Shown here: positions 1 through 9,806 of the stretch, in pieces
How the letters are laid out: every line of letters starts with the position of its first letter
How positions within the stretch are numbered: the stretch's first letter is position 1
DNA from: Sweltsa coloradensis
Taxonomy: Eukaryota > Arthropoda > Insecta > Plecoptera > Chloroperlidae
DNA: 64,000 bases
Direction of reading: 5' to 3'
Assembly (NCBI GenBank): GCA_024449915.1
Contig: JAMZAV010002178.1
Location: 93,297 to 157,296, forward strand
Translations under genes and position numbers: made by a program
The notes under the pieces: model-generated
What the model saw: the letters and a program-made list of their open reading frames with translations, nothing else
Told to the model about the DNA's origin: nothing
The model's database searches: none

Positions 1-610
1 GAGTCCTTCACCGTTTTCGAAGGCTGCGTACAGATGTTTCCACTTAATCCCAAGTTGCTCTAGTGTCCGCAGAAACCCTGCATCCTTCATGTGGGGCATT
101 ACAGACTTGTAAATATCTGCATTGCGATATCTGAAAGAAAATTGTAACATCATGAACTTCCACTCAAGAAATGGCAAAATGAATGCTCCTGGCCTAGTAG
201 GCCTAGGCTAGGGCTAGGCCTTGAATAGCTTGACACGATCTAGGGGCCTAGGCCTGCTTGGCCTAGAGGCTATATTAAATTGCAATCAATTGCAATGGCA
301 AGGGGCTCTTATCCTTGGCACACAGTACAGTAGGCTGAATGTAATAGGCCCTAGCCCTAGAGTAGCCTGCTTAGGCCTAGCTAGGCCAAATGAACTGGGT
401 CGTAGGCCCAGTTAATGGAAGATTTTTCTTTTCATATGCCAAGGCCTAGCCTAATTTTGAACTAGGCCTAGCCTAGCCTAGGCTTCTACTTGGAATAAAA
501 TAGGTAACTTAACCTCAAACTTACCTCCTTCCATCCAGCATTTGCACGATGCTCTTTTCTTTGATTAAACCGATAAAAAATTCAGTTTCTCTCTGTCCCC
601 ACGTTGACAT
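1..610 (-). CDS. Myb/SANT-like DNA-binding protein, first two exons (partial)
   Basis: A two-exon gene start that runs off the left edge. Exon 1 (610-525) begins ATG and encodes MSTWGQRETEFFIGLIKEK and onward. It ends at a GTAAGT donor. The intron is 524-131 and ends TTTCTTTCAG. Exon 2 (130-1) continues in frame (phase 2 joins AG to A) with YRNADIYKSVMPHMKDAGF and then RTLEQLGIKWKHLYAAF. The layout, a W near the start, a conserved RN..IY segment, then RT.EQ..IKWK.L, is that of the trihelix Myb/SANT-like domain, which binds DNA through three helices. Such domains occur in host transcription factors and in the accessory protein of Harbinger transposons, so either origin is possible. The reading frame is intact across the splice. 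I am fairly confident of the domain and less so of the gene's identity. Confidence 0.72.
131..524 (-). repeat. Intron with AGGCCTAGG-rich low-complexity sequence
   Basis: The intron of the Myb/SANT gene is packed with short overlapping GGCCTAGG and CTAGGC palindromes between about 185 and 485. The same motif class recurs in the tandem array near 62.3 kb. No coding potential is visible. Confidence 0.55.
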
Positions 611-1435
611 GATCTTTCAGTTGCACAATATCACCAAAGTTCGACATGTTTATCAAATAAATTCTTTTAATACGTCCGAAAACAACAGAGCGTGAGCACT
701 TTGACGAGTTGTGTTTTGTGTTGTGACTAGTGACAGAACAGAAAATTACGAATAACGATAAGGTCGAATCGATAGGTCGAAGTTAAATCTAAGTTTATAT
801 CGCCATGGTTCGCACATGCGCGTAATTTGAATGCTTATAATTCATGTTGAGAATATTCCGACTGTTGGATTGACTGACATTACTATGAAATGGTGAAACT
901 TTTTAAATAATAGATATGAAAATAGAATAGTTAAGTCTTTTTGATGGTATTAAAATCCTTCTGCTGCTATAAGTTACCAAGCTTGGCCAAGTTTAAGACA
1001 AAACCACACGCACACAACCCGTCTTCCTCTCTTGATGACTGCTAGTCGAATGAGAACAGACAGGATGCGACAGGTCCAACTGCCACTTTTGACCGTTGAG
1101 ATTTGATACAGAAGAATAATCTATAGATATTGCATGGATATTTCGAAAAAGGAAATTAATTGAGAATACTGAATGATATTAACAAACATTACACAGATAC
1201 CCATTTAATATCCATATGAAACATAAACTGAATCGCCTAAATATGTTGCACTTACAATGTTGTATAAACCGCGAAACAAAGTTAAAATGGACGTAACATT
1301 TTACAGACGTTGTGCACTTAATTCGAACGTCCAGAAGATATTACATGCTGTATGGGATATCGATGTTGTGTAAAATTAGCTTGTGCAAAGTGCCTACTAG
1401 CCCTTGAGAAAATACAAGGGTTAAGGTTTATATAA
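611..1435. other. Unassigned AT-rich DNA
   Basis: This would be the upstream region of the minus-strand Myb/SANT gene and so should include its promoter and 5' UTR. I see no TATA motif, repeat or ORF that I can support. Confidence 0.3.
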
Positions 1436-1631
1436 TGATGAATGACTGTTTTACAAGAGTAATAATAGTAAGCAAATCAGTTTATTTGAGAAACACTTGA
1501 GAGACAAGGAGACAAGATTTGGATTGACATTTTAGAAGGAGCTTGTTTTGTCAACAATCACCATGGAGACACCATGGCCTGCTATATTACTTAATGTCCT
1601 TATAGAGTGAGATGGCGCATTTCAACCAACA
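1436..1631 (-). repeat. Copia 3' LTR
   Basis: Begins TGATGAATGACTG and ends CAACCAACA on the + strand, giving the usual TG...CA ends. It is alignable over its whole length with 4037-4230. Confidence 0.9.
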
Positions 1632-1645
1632 CCCCTTCTCGCTAT
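1632..1645 (-). other. Copia polypurine tract
   Basis: Read on the minus strand, GAGAAGGGG lies immediately before the 3' LTR. This is the expected place for the primer of plus-strand DNA synthesis. It survives although the RT/RNase H region upstream has gone. Confidence 0.7.
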
Positions 1646-1654
1646 CTTCACTCT

Positions 1655-1858
1655 TCACTCGCTATAAACTTCTCCATAGCGTTGCGAGAATCCTCTCGCC
1701 ACAAGCCGCGCTTTGTGGGTGTGAACATCACCATTCCCATCCAGTTTTGTCTTGAAGACCCACTTTGATGAGACAGCTCGGCCCCCTGGAGGTAGTGTTG
1801 CTAGTTCCCACTCTCCACGCTCCTTAAGAGATGATATCTCTTCCTCATCTGCCAACAT
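1655..1858 (-). pseudogene. Copia reverse transcriptase, N-terminal stub
   Basis: Encodes WELATLPPGGRAVSSKWVFK followed by a KARLVARGFSQRYG segment. These are the conserved opening blocks of the copia RT domain. The frame then stops and the polypurine tract and LTR follow within about 25 bp, so the catalytic palm (YVDD box) and RNase H have been deleted. It is preceded in another frame by the linker after integrase. Confidence 0.88.
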
Positions 1859-2818
1859 TTAGATCTTCTTTTCACGATCAGGTAACTCCATCACTTTTTT
1901 CCGTGACGTTGGCTTGCGTGCTTGATCCAATTTTACTTTGTTAGAGAGTTTTCTTGGTGGGATTCCCTTGTTTTCTCTCTGTGATTGACGAACTATCGGA
2001 ACTATTAGTTGATTTGCGACTGTTTCTTCAGTGTCTGTTGACTCTTGCCAAGTCAATCTGTGACTTCCTCTAAGTCCACCTCCGTGTCTTGAGGTGCGGT
2101 CATGTAGTTCTTCACCACCCCTTCTGGCTGAAGACTGATACCACAAGTTGATTCAACAACATGTGGTTCTTCTGACTCTATGATTCTAACGGAACGACTT
2201 ATCCACACCTTGTTTGTCTTTGGGTTCAACAGGCGGTAACCTTTGGTGGCTGTGTCATACCCTATGAGCACGCCCTGGATGGTCTTATCATCCCATTTCT
2301 TTCGCTGTTGTTTTGGAACAAACGAATACACTTTGGATCCAAAAACTCTTATGTGACTTAAATCTGGCTTGTTACCGTCCCACAGTTCAATAGGTGTCTT
2401 GTCCACACTTCGGCTGGGAAGACGATTTTGAAGGTAAGCTGCAGCGCAGACTGTTTTCCCCCAAAACCTTTCAGGAAGTCCGGCATCCAGCAGCATACAT
2501 TTTGCCATTTCGACTAGAGATCGATTCTTTCTCTCTGCCACGCCGTTTTGCTGAGGTGTGTATGGCACCGTGAACTGCTGCTGAATCCCTTCATGCTTGA
2601 AGGAATTCCGCAGATCTTGGTTGACATACTCTTTCCCATTGTCAGTGCGGAAAATGGTAGGTCTGTGTCCGTACTTCGTACGTATCATAACGATGTACTC
2701 TTTCACAACATCCGCCACTTGACCCTTGGAATTCAGCAGACGGGCGAATGTGAAACGAGAGTAATCATCAATGAAGGTGATCATACACCTATTCCCACTA
2801 GGCGTCGTAGTTGGCATC
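1859..2818 (-). pseudogene. Copia integrase core and C-terminal linker, frameshifted
   Basis: Starts at GPMPTTTPSGNRCMITFIDD, the usual sequence just after the first catalytic Asp of a copia integrase. That Asp and the HHCC zinc motif are missing. The second Asp (FRTDNGKEY) and the Glu region (PQQNGVAERKNRSLVEMAK) are present, followed by the conserved LPSRSVDKTPIELWDG and HIRVFGSKVYSFVPK blocks. The frame shifts near 2100, after which the basic, low-complexity linker to RT continues to 1859. With one catalytic Asp missing and a frameshift it cannot encode working integrase. Confidence 0.92.
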
Positions 2819-3058
2819 GGGCCTTCAAATTCCAACTCGACACCTTCTCGCGGTTTGGCCCGTGAATAGGGGAGTTTCACTCCTTGAAACTAATGGCGAG
2901 CTCTGGGTCGTCGTCGGGGAACCTTCACTCCCTGAAACTAATGGCGAGCTCTGGGTCGTCGACGGCGACGACAATGACAACACGGACGGATGACACAGAC
3001 GGAGACGACCACGATGTGGGGGAACCTTTGCCCTCCCCATATGCTTGTGGCTGGTTCT
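2819..3058 (+). repeat. R1 copy 1, 3'-truncated, inside copia
   Basis: It has a full subfamily-A head, then a 46-bp internal duplication (the ACTAATGGCGAGCTCTGGG segment occurs twice), and ends at GGCTGGTTCT without the hairpin or tail. This is one of very few copies lacking the 3' end. It bridges the copia deletion, which suggests the deletion removed its tail. Confidence 0.9.
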
Positions 3059-3065
3059 ACAGCTA

Positions 3066-3840
3066 CTAGTGCTGTGACTTGACGCCGCTGACATCTTCCT
3101 GTCTGCGTACCGTGCAATTGGCCGTCTCTTTCTCTTTGCTGAGGTGACTTTTGTATTGTCGACAGTCTGCCTTCAGGTGACCTTTCGTTTTACAGAAGTA
3201 ACACTCACGTTCCTCCTTCTTACTGGTCTGACCCGACCTGCTCGCGTCTTGTTTCTTGCGAGAGGTTGTCTGAAGGGCTACCTCAGTGTCACCCTGGTGC
3301 AGTGTCGACTCCACACGACGTTGATACTCATCAACTAGCTTGCCTGAGACATATTCAACAGTTAAGTCCTTTTCGTCTCTTCCCTCTAGCGCTGTGACTA
3401 GCGTAGAGTACGATTCTGGCTAGCTACACAGCATAACTGCCACAAGGTCATCATCTTCTATCTTCTTGCCCATTCCACGCAGTTGCCCCACAACCACCAA
3501 CATCGAGTTGAGGTGTGCCTGCATGTTGCCTTGAGTGAATCTCATACCATATAGCTTCCGCATCAGGTACAACCGGCTGCCAATTGTAGATCGCTCGTGA
3601 AGTCTTTGCAGCGTGACCCACATATCCTGGGCCGTCTCAAGCTGTGCGAGGTGAAGTAGCTGATCATCCTCGACAGTCAGACATATTGCTGCTATTGCTT
3701 GACACTCACGTTTTTCATAATCATTTGGCACTGGTTCAGGCTTGGGCTGGTTTACAATGTCCCATAAACCGTCTCTCATTAGCACCATCTTTACCTTCAA
3801 TTTTCATAGTTGATAATTAGAATTGTTCAACTTTGTGATC
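3066..3840 (-). pseudogene. Copia Gag with CCHC zinc knuckle
   Basis: Reads from about KLNNSNYQ through KVKMVLMRDGLWDIV, LETAQDMWVTLQRLHE and YGMRFTQGNMQAHLNSML, the UBN2/Gag layout of copia. It ends with the nucleic-acid-binding knuckle CYFCKTKGHLKADC at about 3190-3240. Two in-frame stops are visible. A TGA at 3804-3806 replaces the conserved Trp of the Y..W..K motif, and a TAG lies at 3420-3422. Otherwise the frame is continuous, so decay is by point mutation. Confidence 0.88.
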
Positions 3841-4021
3841 ATTTACATTTGATCACCCATCTTAGTTTGTCTTGTGGCAAAACACACAGACAACTGACAA
3901 GGAAATGTAAAAATAGAGCCTACTCACAAATTCTAGTTTTCACTTAAAAAACTTCATTTTTAATTAGCTTGAAAAACCTAGATATCTTAAAAAACCTTTT
4001 TACACGCGCAGTGGAAGTTGT

Positions 4022-4036
4022 ACTTGGCCCATAACC
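4022..4036 (-). other. Copia primer-binding site (initiator tRNA-Met half molecule)
   Basis: The + strand reads GGCCCATAACC directly beside the 5' LTR. This matches the anticodon-loop region of eukaryotic initiator tRNA-Met. Priming from the internally cleaved initiator tRNA is known for Drosophila copia. The second copia in this window has the same motif at 32393-32405. Confidence 0.75.
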
Positions 4037-4230
4037 TGATGAATGACTGTTTTACAAGAGTAATAATAGTAAGTAAATAAGTTTATTAAAGAAACTTTAG
4101 ATACAAGAAGACAAGATTTGGATTGACATTTAAGTAGTAGATTGTTTAGTCAACAATCACCATGGAGGCACTATGGCTTGCTAGATTACTTCATGTCCTT
4201 ATAGAGTGAGATGGCGCATTTCAACCAACA
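4037..4230 (-). repeat. Copia 5' LTR
   Basis: Partner of 1436-1631. Its outer edge (4230/4231) cuts straight into the V-ATPase-like reading frame, which continues only a few bases into the LTR. Confidence 0.9.
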
Positions 4231-4895
4231 AGACACAAAGTCATTCCAAGCAACATCAATATGAGGCCGTGGCCCGCGTCCTCAAACATTACCCCGAATA
4301 TAAATGATAGGGTTAATGCAGACAAGAATGCTGGATTGATTTCTTGATAACAACTTACCCCGAAAGTGTCAACCAGATCTTGGAACCCTTTTGTAAATCT
4401 ATTTTGTTTGTTGTATGTTGGAGGGACTCTCTGTGTGGTTACTGTTATCATTGGCGTTAAGCCAGTTACCGAGTCCTTGAGGTTCCTTAGTGTATTTGCC
4501 ACTTTCTCAACTTCGAGCTTAGGTAGCCAACACACTGCCAATAACCAATATTTGCTCATTTTGCACTTAAACATATTCAGATGGACATATACAGCTTTAG
4601 TTTTCCGGACTTGTACGATCCATTTCGTCAAACTATTACAGCATGTACGTAACTCTTTGGTTACCTGTTCTTTGTTGTAGGTTAATGTTTTTTCCATGCA
4701 AGTAATGTCTTGAGCTATGCGCGTCGTCTCTGTGCGCCTCTCCACTGAATTCTCCGGGAAGGTGTACAAAGTTGCCTTGAAAGTCGTGCAGATTTTCTCG
4801 TTGCGTTTCTTCATAAGATTTCCGTGAGAGTAGACTACAAACACTAACTTTGTTATCGTTTCATTTTCACAGTTACTCAATATTTCAGATCCCAT
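4231..4895 (-). pseudogene. V-type H+-ATPase 116-kDa subunit a, intronless fragment
   Basis: About 220 codons correspond to the middle of V-ATPase subunit a, the membrane subunit that lines the proton path. The fragment includes KICTTFKATLYTFPE, the coiled region ending in LNMFKCKMSKYWLLAVCWLP, the family signature PPTYNKQNRFTKGFQDLVDT and FGV then YQEINPAFLSALTLSFIFGV. It closes at MFEDAGHGLILMLLG, where the family normally has MFGD.GHG. Genes of this family usually have several introns over this stretch. The unbroken frame therefore suggests a processed retrocopy. It lacks both ends of the protein: the N-terminal side stops near 4895, and the rest of the membrane domain is cut off by the copia LTR at 4230. 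No stop occurs within the fragment, so it may be fairly young. A single unusually large exon is the alternative. Confidence 0.8.
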
Positions 4896-4936
4896 TGTTT
4901 ACCGCCATATGCTCTTATCTCTTTTCGAATGCTATA

Positions 4937-5275
4937 GGGCCATCATATTCCAACTCGCGACCTTCTCGTGGTTTGGCCCGTGATAAGAGGAGCTTTTCTC
5001 CATGAAACTAATGGTGAGCTCTGGGTCGTCGTTGGGGAACTTTCCCCTTCCCTTTGACTACCTCCCCGACGGCGACGACAATGACAACACGGACGAATGA
5101 TGACACAGACGGAGACGACCACGACGTGGGGGAACCCCTGCCCTCCCCATACGCTTGTGGCTGGTTCTGACCAGCACAGGCCTGTCCACCTCTTGTCCCC
5201 CCGCGTCATCCCTTACGTCCCTCCCTTCGTCTCGATTAGCCTAGTTGCATAAATATAAGACGTTGAAATATGAGA
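4937..5275 (+). repeat. R1 copy 2 (subfamily B)
   Basis: Near full length, GGGCCATC head. Its 3' end contains a duplicated GACGTTGAAATATGAGACGT segment and runs straight into the Penelope-like GIY-YIG sequence, so the end of that ORF is R1 sequence. Confidence 0.88.
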
Positions 5276-5548
5276 CGTCAAAGGTCTCTTGGTTTCACCA
5301 ATGTATTTTGCATCACATTCGCAAGGTATAGAATAATTTACACCCTTAGACGACTGAACCTCATCCCTAGGTTTAGTCTTGGTGAGTATGCTGCGCAACG
5401 TATTAGACGAACTAAAAACAACTCTTATGCCATACGGAGCTAAAAGACGTTTGATCTTTTCTGAAAGATTCGGATAGTATCCAATGCAGACCGTTTTATA
5501 AATCCTAGGTTTAACTACCTCAATATCTTTATTCATGTCAGGTGCCAA
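5276..5548 (-). pseudogene. Penelope-like element, GIY-YIG endonuclease part
   Basis: Encodes RVVFSSSNTLRSILTKTKP, then YSIPCECDAKYIGETKRPL, the first half of the GIY-YIG nuclease found C-terminal to the RT of Penelope-like elements. The nuclease nicks the target DNA. The catalytic Arg/Glu part that should follow is missing because R1 copy 2 adjoins at residue PL. A stop and frame change separate this block from the next. Confidence 0.85.
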
Positions 5549-5813
5549 TGATATCGTGTGGAAAAATAGTCTATTTTAACCAGTCATTTGAGTATCCGTT
5601 ATTCTTCATAGCACCAAATATATTTTCTAGTTCCATTTTTAGGCTTGTGGGAGTTGAACAGATTAGTTGTTCACGAGAAACCAAACATTTAACCATACCT
5701 TCTTTAACATGTGAAGGATGATTTGAATTAGCATTGAAATATTGATCGGTGTGTGTTTGTTTCCTATACACAGATGTAGAAAACGAATCTAAATCTTTCT
5801 TGATGAATACATC
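5549..5813 (-). pseudogene. Penelope-like element, RT thumb/linker part
   Basis: Contains VYRKQTHTDQYFNANSNHPS and LVSREQLICSTPTSLKMELE, then NNGYSNDWLK. These are the conserved segments between RT and endonuclease in Penelope-like elements. It stops after DWLK and the following block resumes in a different frame. Confidence 0.83.
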
Positions 5814-6062
5814 TTAAAAAGGTAGACCGCCATCTTTCTCCTCTTCAAACGTGAACTTCATCTTAGGATGGTAGGAATTAAGATCTGACAATAACCTATC
5901 CACCTTATCTTGATCTTTACAATGAATACAGATTATGTCGTCTACATTGATCAACCACACATCTGGTTTAAGTGATGACTGTGCGAGAACTTCTGTTTCA
6001 AGAGAATACATGTATATATCAGCAAGTAAAGGTGACAAACAACTGACAAAAACAAACCAAAA
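5814..6062 (-). pseudogene. Penelope-like element, RT palm part
   Basis: Reads SPLLADIYMYSLETEV, then WLINVDDIICI (the catalytic ..DD box with Asn for the usual Tyr position), then LNSYHPKMKFTFEEEKDGGLPF. A TAA stop at 5814-5816 replaces the Leu of the invariant LPFLD motif. 5' of the SPLLAD motif the sequence becomes an A/C-rich run, so the element is 5'-truncated near 6060. Confidence 0.88.
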
Positions 6063-6243
6063 CAAAAAAACAAAAACCATCTAGTTGATGATAAACAACT
6101 TAATCAAATTCAAAGTAGCAAGGCATGAGAATTAATTGCAAAAGTTCCATTATTGCATCTACAGATAGAGAATGTCCAATGAATTTATTTACAACGTCAC
6201 TACCTGTTATATAGTTTTATTTTTAATACTCAGTTCAGCTTGG

Positions 6244-6530
6244 CTAACTCTGCAACAGTAAATTCTCGGGCCGGTGGTGTGGAGGCGCCAGGTTGTTAAC
6301 TGTTGACGCACCACCGTAGGAGCCAGCAGATGATAGTGAGCAGAACCCATGGCACGTTCTTCCATTACAAACTTGGTGGACTGTAACATCATCTCCATAT
6401 CTAATGGTCAATTCATCGCCAACTCGGGTGAGGGCGCGACATGTTGCCAAACAAAGTACCAGGGGGCCGAAGGTGAGGCTGCTAGATCCAGACGTGCGAC
6501 ACCACTGAGCGGAACACAAACCCATAACCA
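6244..6530 (-). other. Unrecognised open frame
   Basis: About 95 codons with several cysteines, including VGDELTIRYGDDVTVHQVCN and a Gly/Ser-rich end, stay open next to a minimal R1 copy. I do not recognise the family. It could be an exon of a secreted cysteine-rich protein or chance. No convincing splice sites were found. Confidence 0.2.
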
Positions 6531-6566
6531 AGTTGCATAAATATGAGACGTAAAGCAATATCCAAA
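6528..6566 (+). repeat. R1 copy 3, minimal 39-bp copy
   Basis: Only the last 39 bp of R1 (CCAAGTTGCATAAATATGAG through CAATATCCAAAT) are present. It shows how far 5' truncation can go while the 3' end is kept. Confidence 0.85.
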
Positions 6567-6954
6567 TGATTCTGGCCACTGTGCACTTTCCTAAACTATG
6601 TTGCCATGCAATGTCCTGCATGGATGTTCCTTGAGAAAGGTATCTTGAACTGGAATAAGGATAGGGTTGAGGATAAAAGAACATAGGAAAGGAGAACGAG
6701 GATCAGATTAGTTGACAAAACTTACTACAATTGTTCAATTTATATTAATTCTTTATTGATAAATTCATTTATACAATAGGGTTATTTACAAATTTATAAA
6801 CCTTTGCAAGCATTACCTTTTATCAACATTGCATTTGGCTATGCAAATTTATTGGATACGGATGGGACAGGTATTCGAAATGACATAATTATGAATAAAG
6901 GTTGGTCAAAGATTCACTTGATTAAAGAGTAGGTCTATTTGCACCAGACATTTA
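6567..6954. other. Unassigned AT-rich DNA
   Basis: No repeat family or coding signal that I recognise. Confidence 0.3.
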
Positions 6955-7178
6955 AAAATTCCAACTCGCAACCCTCTCGTGGTTTGGCCCGTGATGAGGG
7001 GAGTATATCTCCCTGAAACTAATGTGCGAGCTCTGTGTCGTCGTCGGGGAACTTTCCCCTTCCCTTTGACTACCTCCACCCCTTGTACCCTTGTTTCCCC
7101 CGGCCGTCATCCCTTACGTCCCTCCTTTCGTCTCGCTTAGCCAAGGTTGCATAAATATGAGACGGAAGCAATATCCAT
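6955..7178 (+). repeat. R1 copy 4 (subfamily B), internally deleted
   Basis: The head to TGACTACCTCC is joined directly to the CCCTTGTACCC 3' quarter, so about 120 bp of the middle is missing. The tail ATATCCATC is followed at once by copy 5. Confidence 0.85.
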
Positions 7179-7392
7179 CCGACGTCGACGAAAATGACAA
7201 CACAGGACGGATGACACAGAACGGAGACGACCACGACGTGGGGGAACCTCTGCCCCTCCCCTATGCTTGTTGGCTGGTTCTGACGCAGCACAGGCCTGTT
7301 CCACACCCTTGTCCCCCCGCGTCTCCTTACGTCCCTCCCTTCGCCCTCGATTAGCCTAGTTGCCAATATGAGACGTTAGCAAAATCCAATCA
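7179..7392 (+). repeat. R1 copy 5, 5'-truncated
   Basis: Begins at the CGACGTCGACGA segment of the internal stem and keeps a degraded 3' end. It is fused to the tail of copy 4. Confidence 0.85.
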
Positions 7393-7760
7393 TTACAGAA
7401 AGCATTGTTTAAGAGGTTTATTTACTTACTATGTCCATAAAAAAAATTCTTGTCCCCTTGTTAAGTTTTAATAACTGTTTTGCATAGGGCAATTAATAAA
7501 TCTAATAGTAATTAAACATAATGCATACACATGACAACAGTTTAAGTTAAATATTATTTGAAATAGTGCCGTAAGTAATATTGAACTAACAATTTATTTA
7601 TATAAACATTCTTCTCTAAACAACATAAAAAAATAACATTTTCATAATAGTAATAGGTTCCGTATCATTATGTTAACAATGTGAACCAGAAATTTTAATT
7701 TCATGCTCTTTATTTCTTTTTGAATTGTCTGGTGAACAATAAAAGAAAAAAATCATACAT
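7393..7760. other. Unassigned AT-rich DNA
   Basis: Long A/T runs and no supported feature. Confidence 0.3.
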
Positions 7761-7888
7761 ACTTGAGTGTGAGAGCGAGACCGTTCCTCCGGCATTCGTC
7801 CGCCATTACTCATCTTCCTGATCCTGGGAACTTTTGCCGAGTAATTATCGAATTGTCGGCGCAGACATGCCCGGTACAAATAAAACAT

Positions 7889-8138
7889 TGTTCAGGTCAT
7901 GTTTGTTTCATGAATTGTAAATGTGTTGTCGTAGTAGCCACTTCTTTTTGGGCGTTGTTCATAGGCCGCATCTTTTTGGCGCAAAAGCCATTGAACGTAG
8001 AGCCTTGTTTGCTCAAGCTTTTCTATGTTGTAATGATCTAGATAATCGGGGAGAGTTTTCTTCTCTCGAAATGGAACGATGGATTTATTTACACTCGTCA
8101 AAGCTCTTACTCTAGACACAGCACCGAACCTCAATGTC
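7889..8138 (-). CDS. Candidate terminal exon, protein not recognised
   Basis: A strong acceptor (TTTTCTGTAG at 8139-8148) is followed by an open frame of about 80 codons. It reads RFGAVSRVRALTSVNKSIVP, PDYLDHYNIEKLEQTRLYVQ and RPKRSGYYDNTFTIHETNMT, then a TGA. Composition is non-repetitive, rich in charged and aromatic residues, unlike the R1 shadow frames. A further open stretch in the next frame to about 7765 ends at a GTATGT donor-like site. I do not recognise the family and saw no upstream exon with certainty. It may be a real host exon. Confidence 0.35.
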
Positions 8139-8149
8139 TACAGAAAACT

Positions 8150-9036
8150 CTTTTGGCCAAGTCCACACTCTGAATCAAGAGTCATTCCTTGGCATTTATG
8201 AATACAACTAGACCATGCTCGTTGGTAAGGGATGTGTTTGTCGGGGTAAACTTTACTGTTTTTCAGTCCCAAGATCTAGAGAACAGAGCATATGTCATAA
8301 CATTGGGAATGATGAAGAATGGCCCCTTGGTAGTTGTCACGAACTTTACCATATGCAGAGTGGCGGGTCAGACGGTGGTTTTTGTGTTTTGGCGAGTAGA
8401 TTACTCGTCGATAATCGTACAGTTTGCGCCCAATTCACAAGCCGCGCGTGCCTTCCGAGAGGTTCGATTGCAACATGACCACGACTCCCAACAGACATTG
8501 TAATAGTGAGATAAAGAATGTCTATAATAAGTGCAAAATATGAAACAAGCGCGGAAAATTTGCATCTGACTAATTCGATGTGCTAAATATCCCAAAAATT
8601 TATGCCCCCAAGATATCTCTTAATATTCATCAGGTAATTTTTTACTTAGATTAATCAATAAATTAGATAAATCAGGAAATATCTAAACGAATGTGGGTCA
8701 GCGAGGTATTTACTGCAAGCAAAATAATGCATACAACATCATGATTTGGATAAATTGAATTTAAATGAATAGTTTACTAGAAAAACACTTAAGTCCCGTC
8801 AGCGTTATAAAAATGAGCTGTGTTTGTAGTTTTTAGGTTTGCGTGGGGATCTATTTACTTATCTAGTGCCTTTTGAACGCATTTGTTTGGTGATTGTATT
8901 CAGTTTTTCTATTTTTATTACTTTTCATTGTTATGATAACCCTTTAAAAACTCTATTAAACCTTATTCTATGGATTCTGGCTAACTTTTTACCTTTTTCT
9001 TTTAAAAAGCAATACATCACCATAACCTTAGTCATG
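8150..9036. other. Unassigned DNA with unsupported open frames
   Basis: Open frames on both strands at 8190-8600 have no motif I recognise. The rest is AT-rich. Confidence 0.25.
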
Positions 9037-9350
9037 TGAAATAGGCACGATTAGCCCCGACCCGTTTTTGGTCAAAATCGCCCAACAATGTCACGAAATT
9101 ATCCCGCACTAAAAATCGAAAAATCGTAAAAGTACGCATATTCATGAGTTATATTTCTTCGATTGTCCCAAAAACAATACACCTCTAGTTCAGAAATTTT
9201 CGAAGGTCCCCCTCCAATTTCATCAAGATCGGATAAGACGTTTGCCTGTTAGAGAGTTTACAAACAGACAGGAAAAAAAACAAACCCGAAGCTAGAATTT
9301 TTGGGGTCGGTGAAATTGAAGTCTCGCTTCGCTCACTAGTAATAAAATCA
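9037..9350 (-). repeat. Dispersed repeat with GAGCGAAGCGAG end
   Basis: The right end, read on the minus strand, is ACTAGTGAGCGAAGCGAG. The middle contains CGTAAAA..GC.ATATTCATGAG and a TTCGATTG block that is shared with 46590-46650. The palindromic GAGCGAAGCGAG end resembles termini of common non-autonomous elements. The class is uncertain. Confidence 0.4.
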
Positions 9351-9806
9351 ATTATTAATAAAAAAAAAAAAAAAGTAAAGATATATAATTAAACACTCAT
9401 AAGATACAAATTTGGTCATATTTTCTTGATTTACAATTTATCTTAGTTTAATTACTTATTTATTCAGTCACTCATAATTTAGTTTGTTCTAAACCGTCAT
9501 GTGACATATTCAACTGTAGCATTTTTCTTCACAACTGTTAAAATGAATGTTATATTTTTTACAAAAGTAAATGTTCAAATCGTTAATATTAATGAACACT
9601 AATTTAAGAAATAATTTGAAACATCGATTAGCATCTCTCCTAGAGGCATACATATGTGTTGTCAAAGCATTTTTTTTTTCGTTTGCAGCATGATTAAATA
9701 TAGGTCCTATATTAAAATTAAATTATGCTATTGAATGCAAACGTATATAATTATTTCACACCAACATTTTTATCAATTCAATCATCACCAACTTATCAAT
9801 TTCACA
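9351..9806. other. Unassigned AT-rich DNA with a poly-A run
   Basis: Contains an A run at about 9360-9375. Nothing else can be supported. Confidence 0.3.

Larger units (their letters stand above)
1436..4230 (-). mobile_element. Ty1/copia LTR retrotransposon, internally deleted
   Basis: Two LTRs of 196 and 194 bp (1436-1631, 4037-4230) enclose gag, a zinc knuckle, part of integrase and the first residues of reverse transcriptase, in copia order on the minus strand. Primer-binding and polypurine sites are present beside the LTRs. Protease, the N-terminal zinc-binding part of integrase with the first catalytic Asp, and nearly all of RT and RNase H are missing. A copy of R1 sits exactly where protease and the integrase N terminus should be. 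No target duplication is visible: the outside flanks read TATAA and AGACA. The LTRs differ by many substitutions, so the insertion is old and cannot move itself. Confidence 0.9.
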
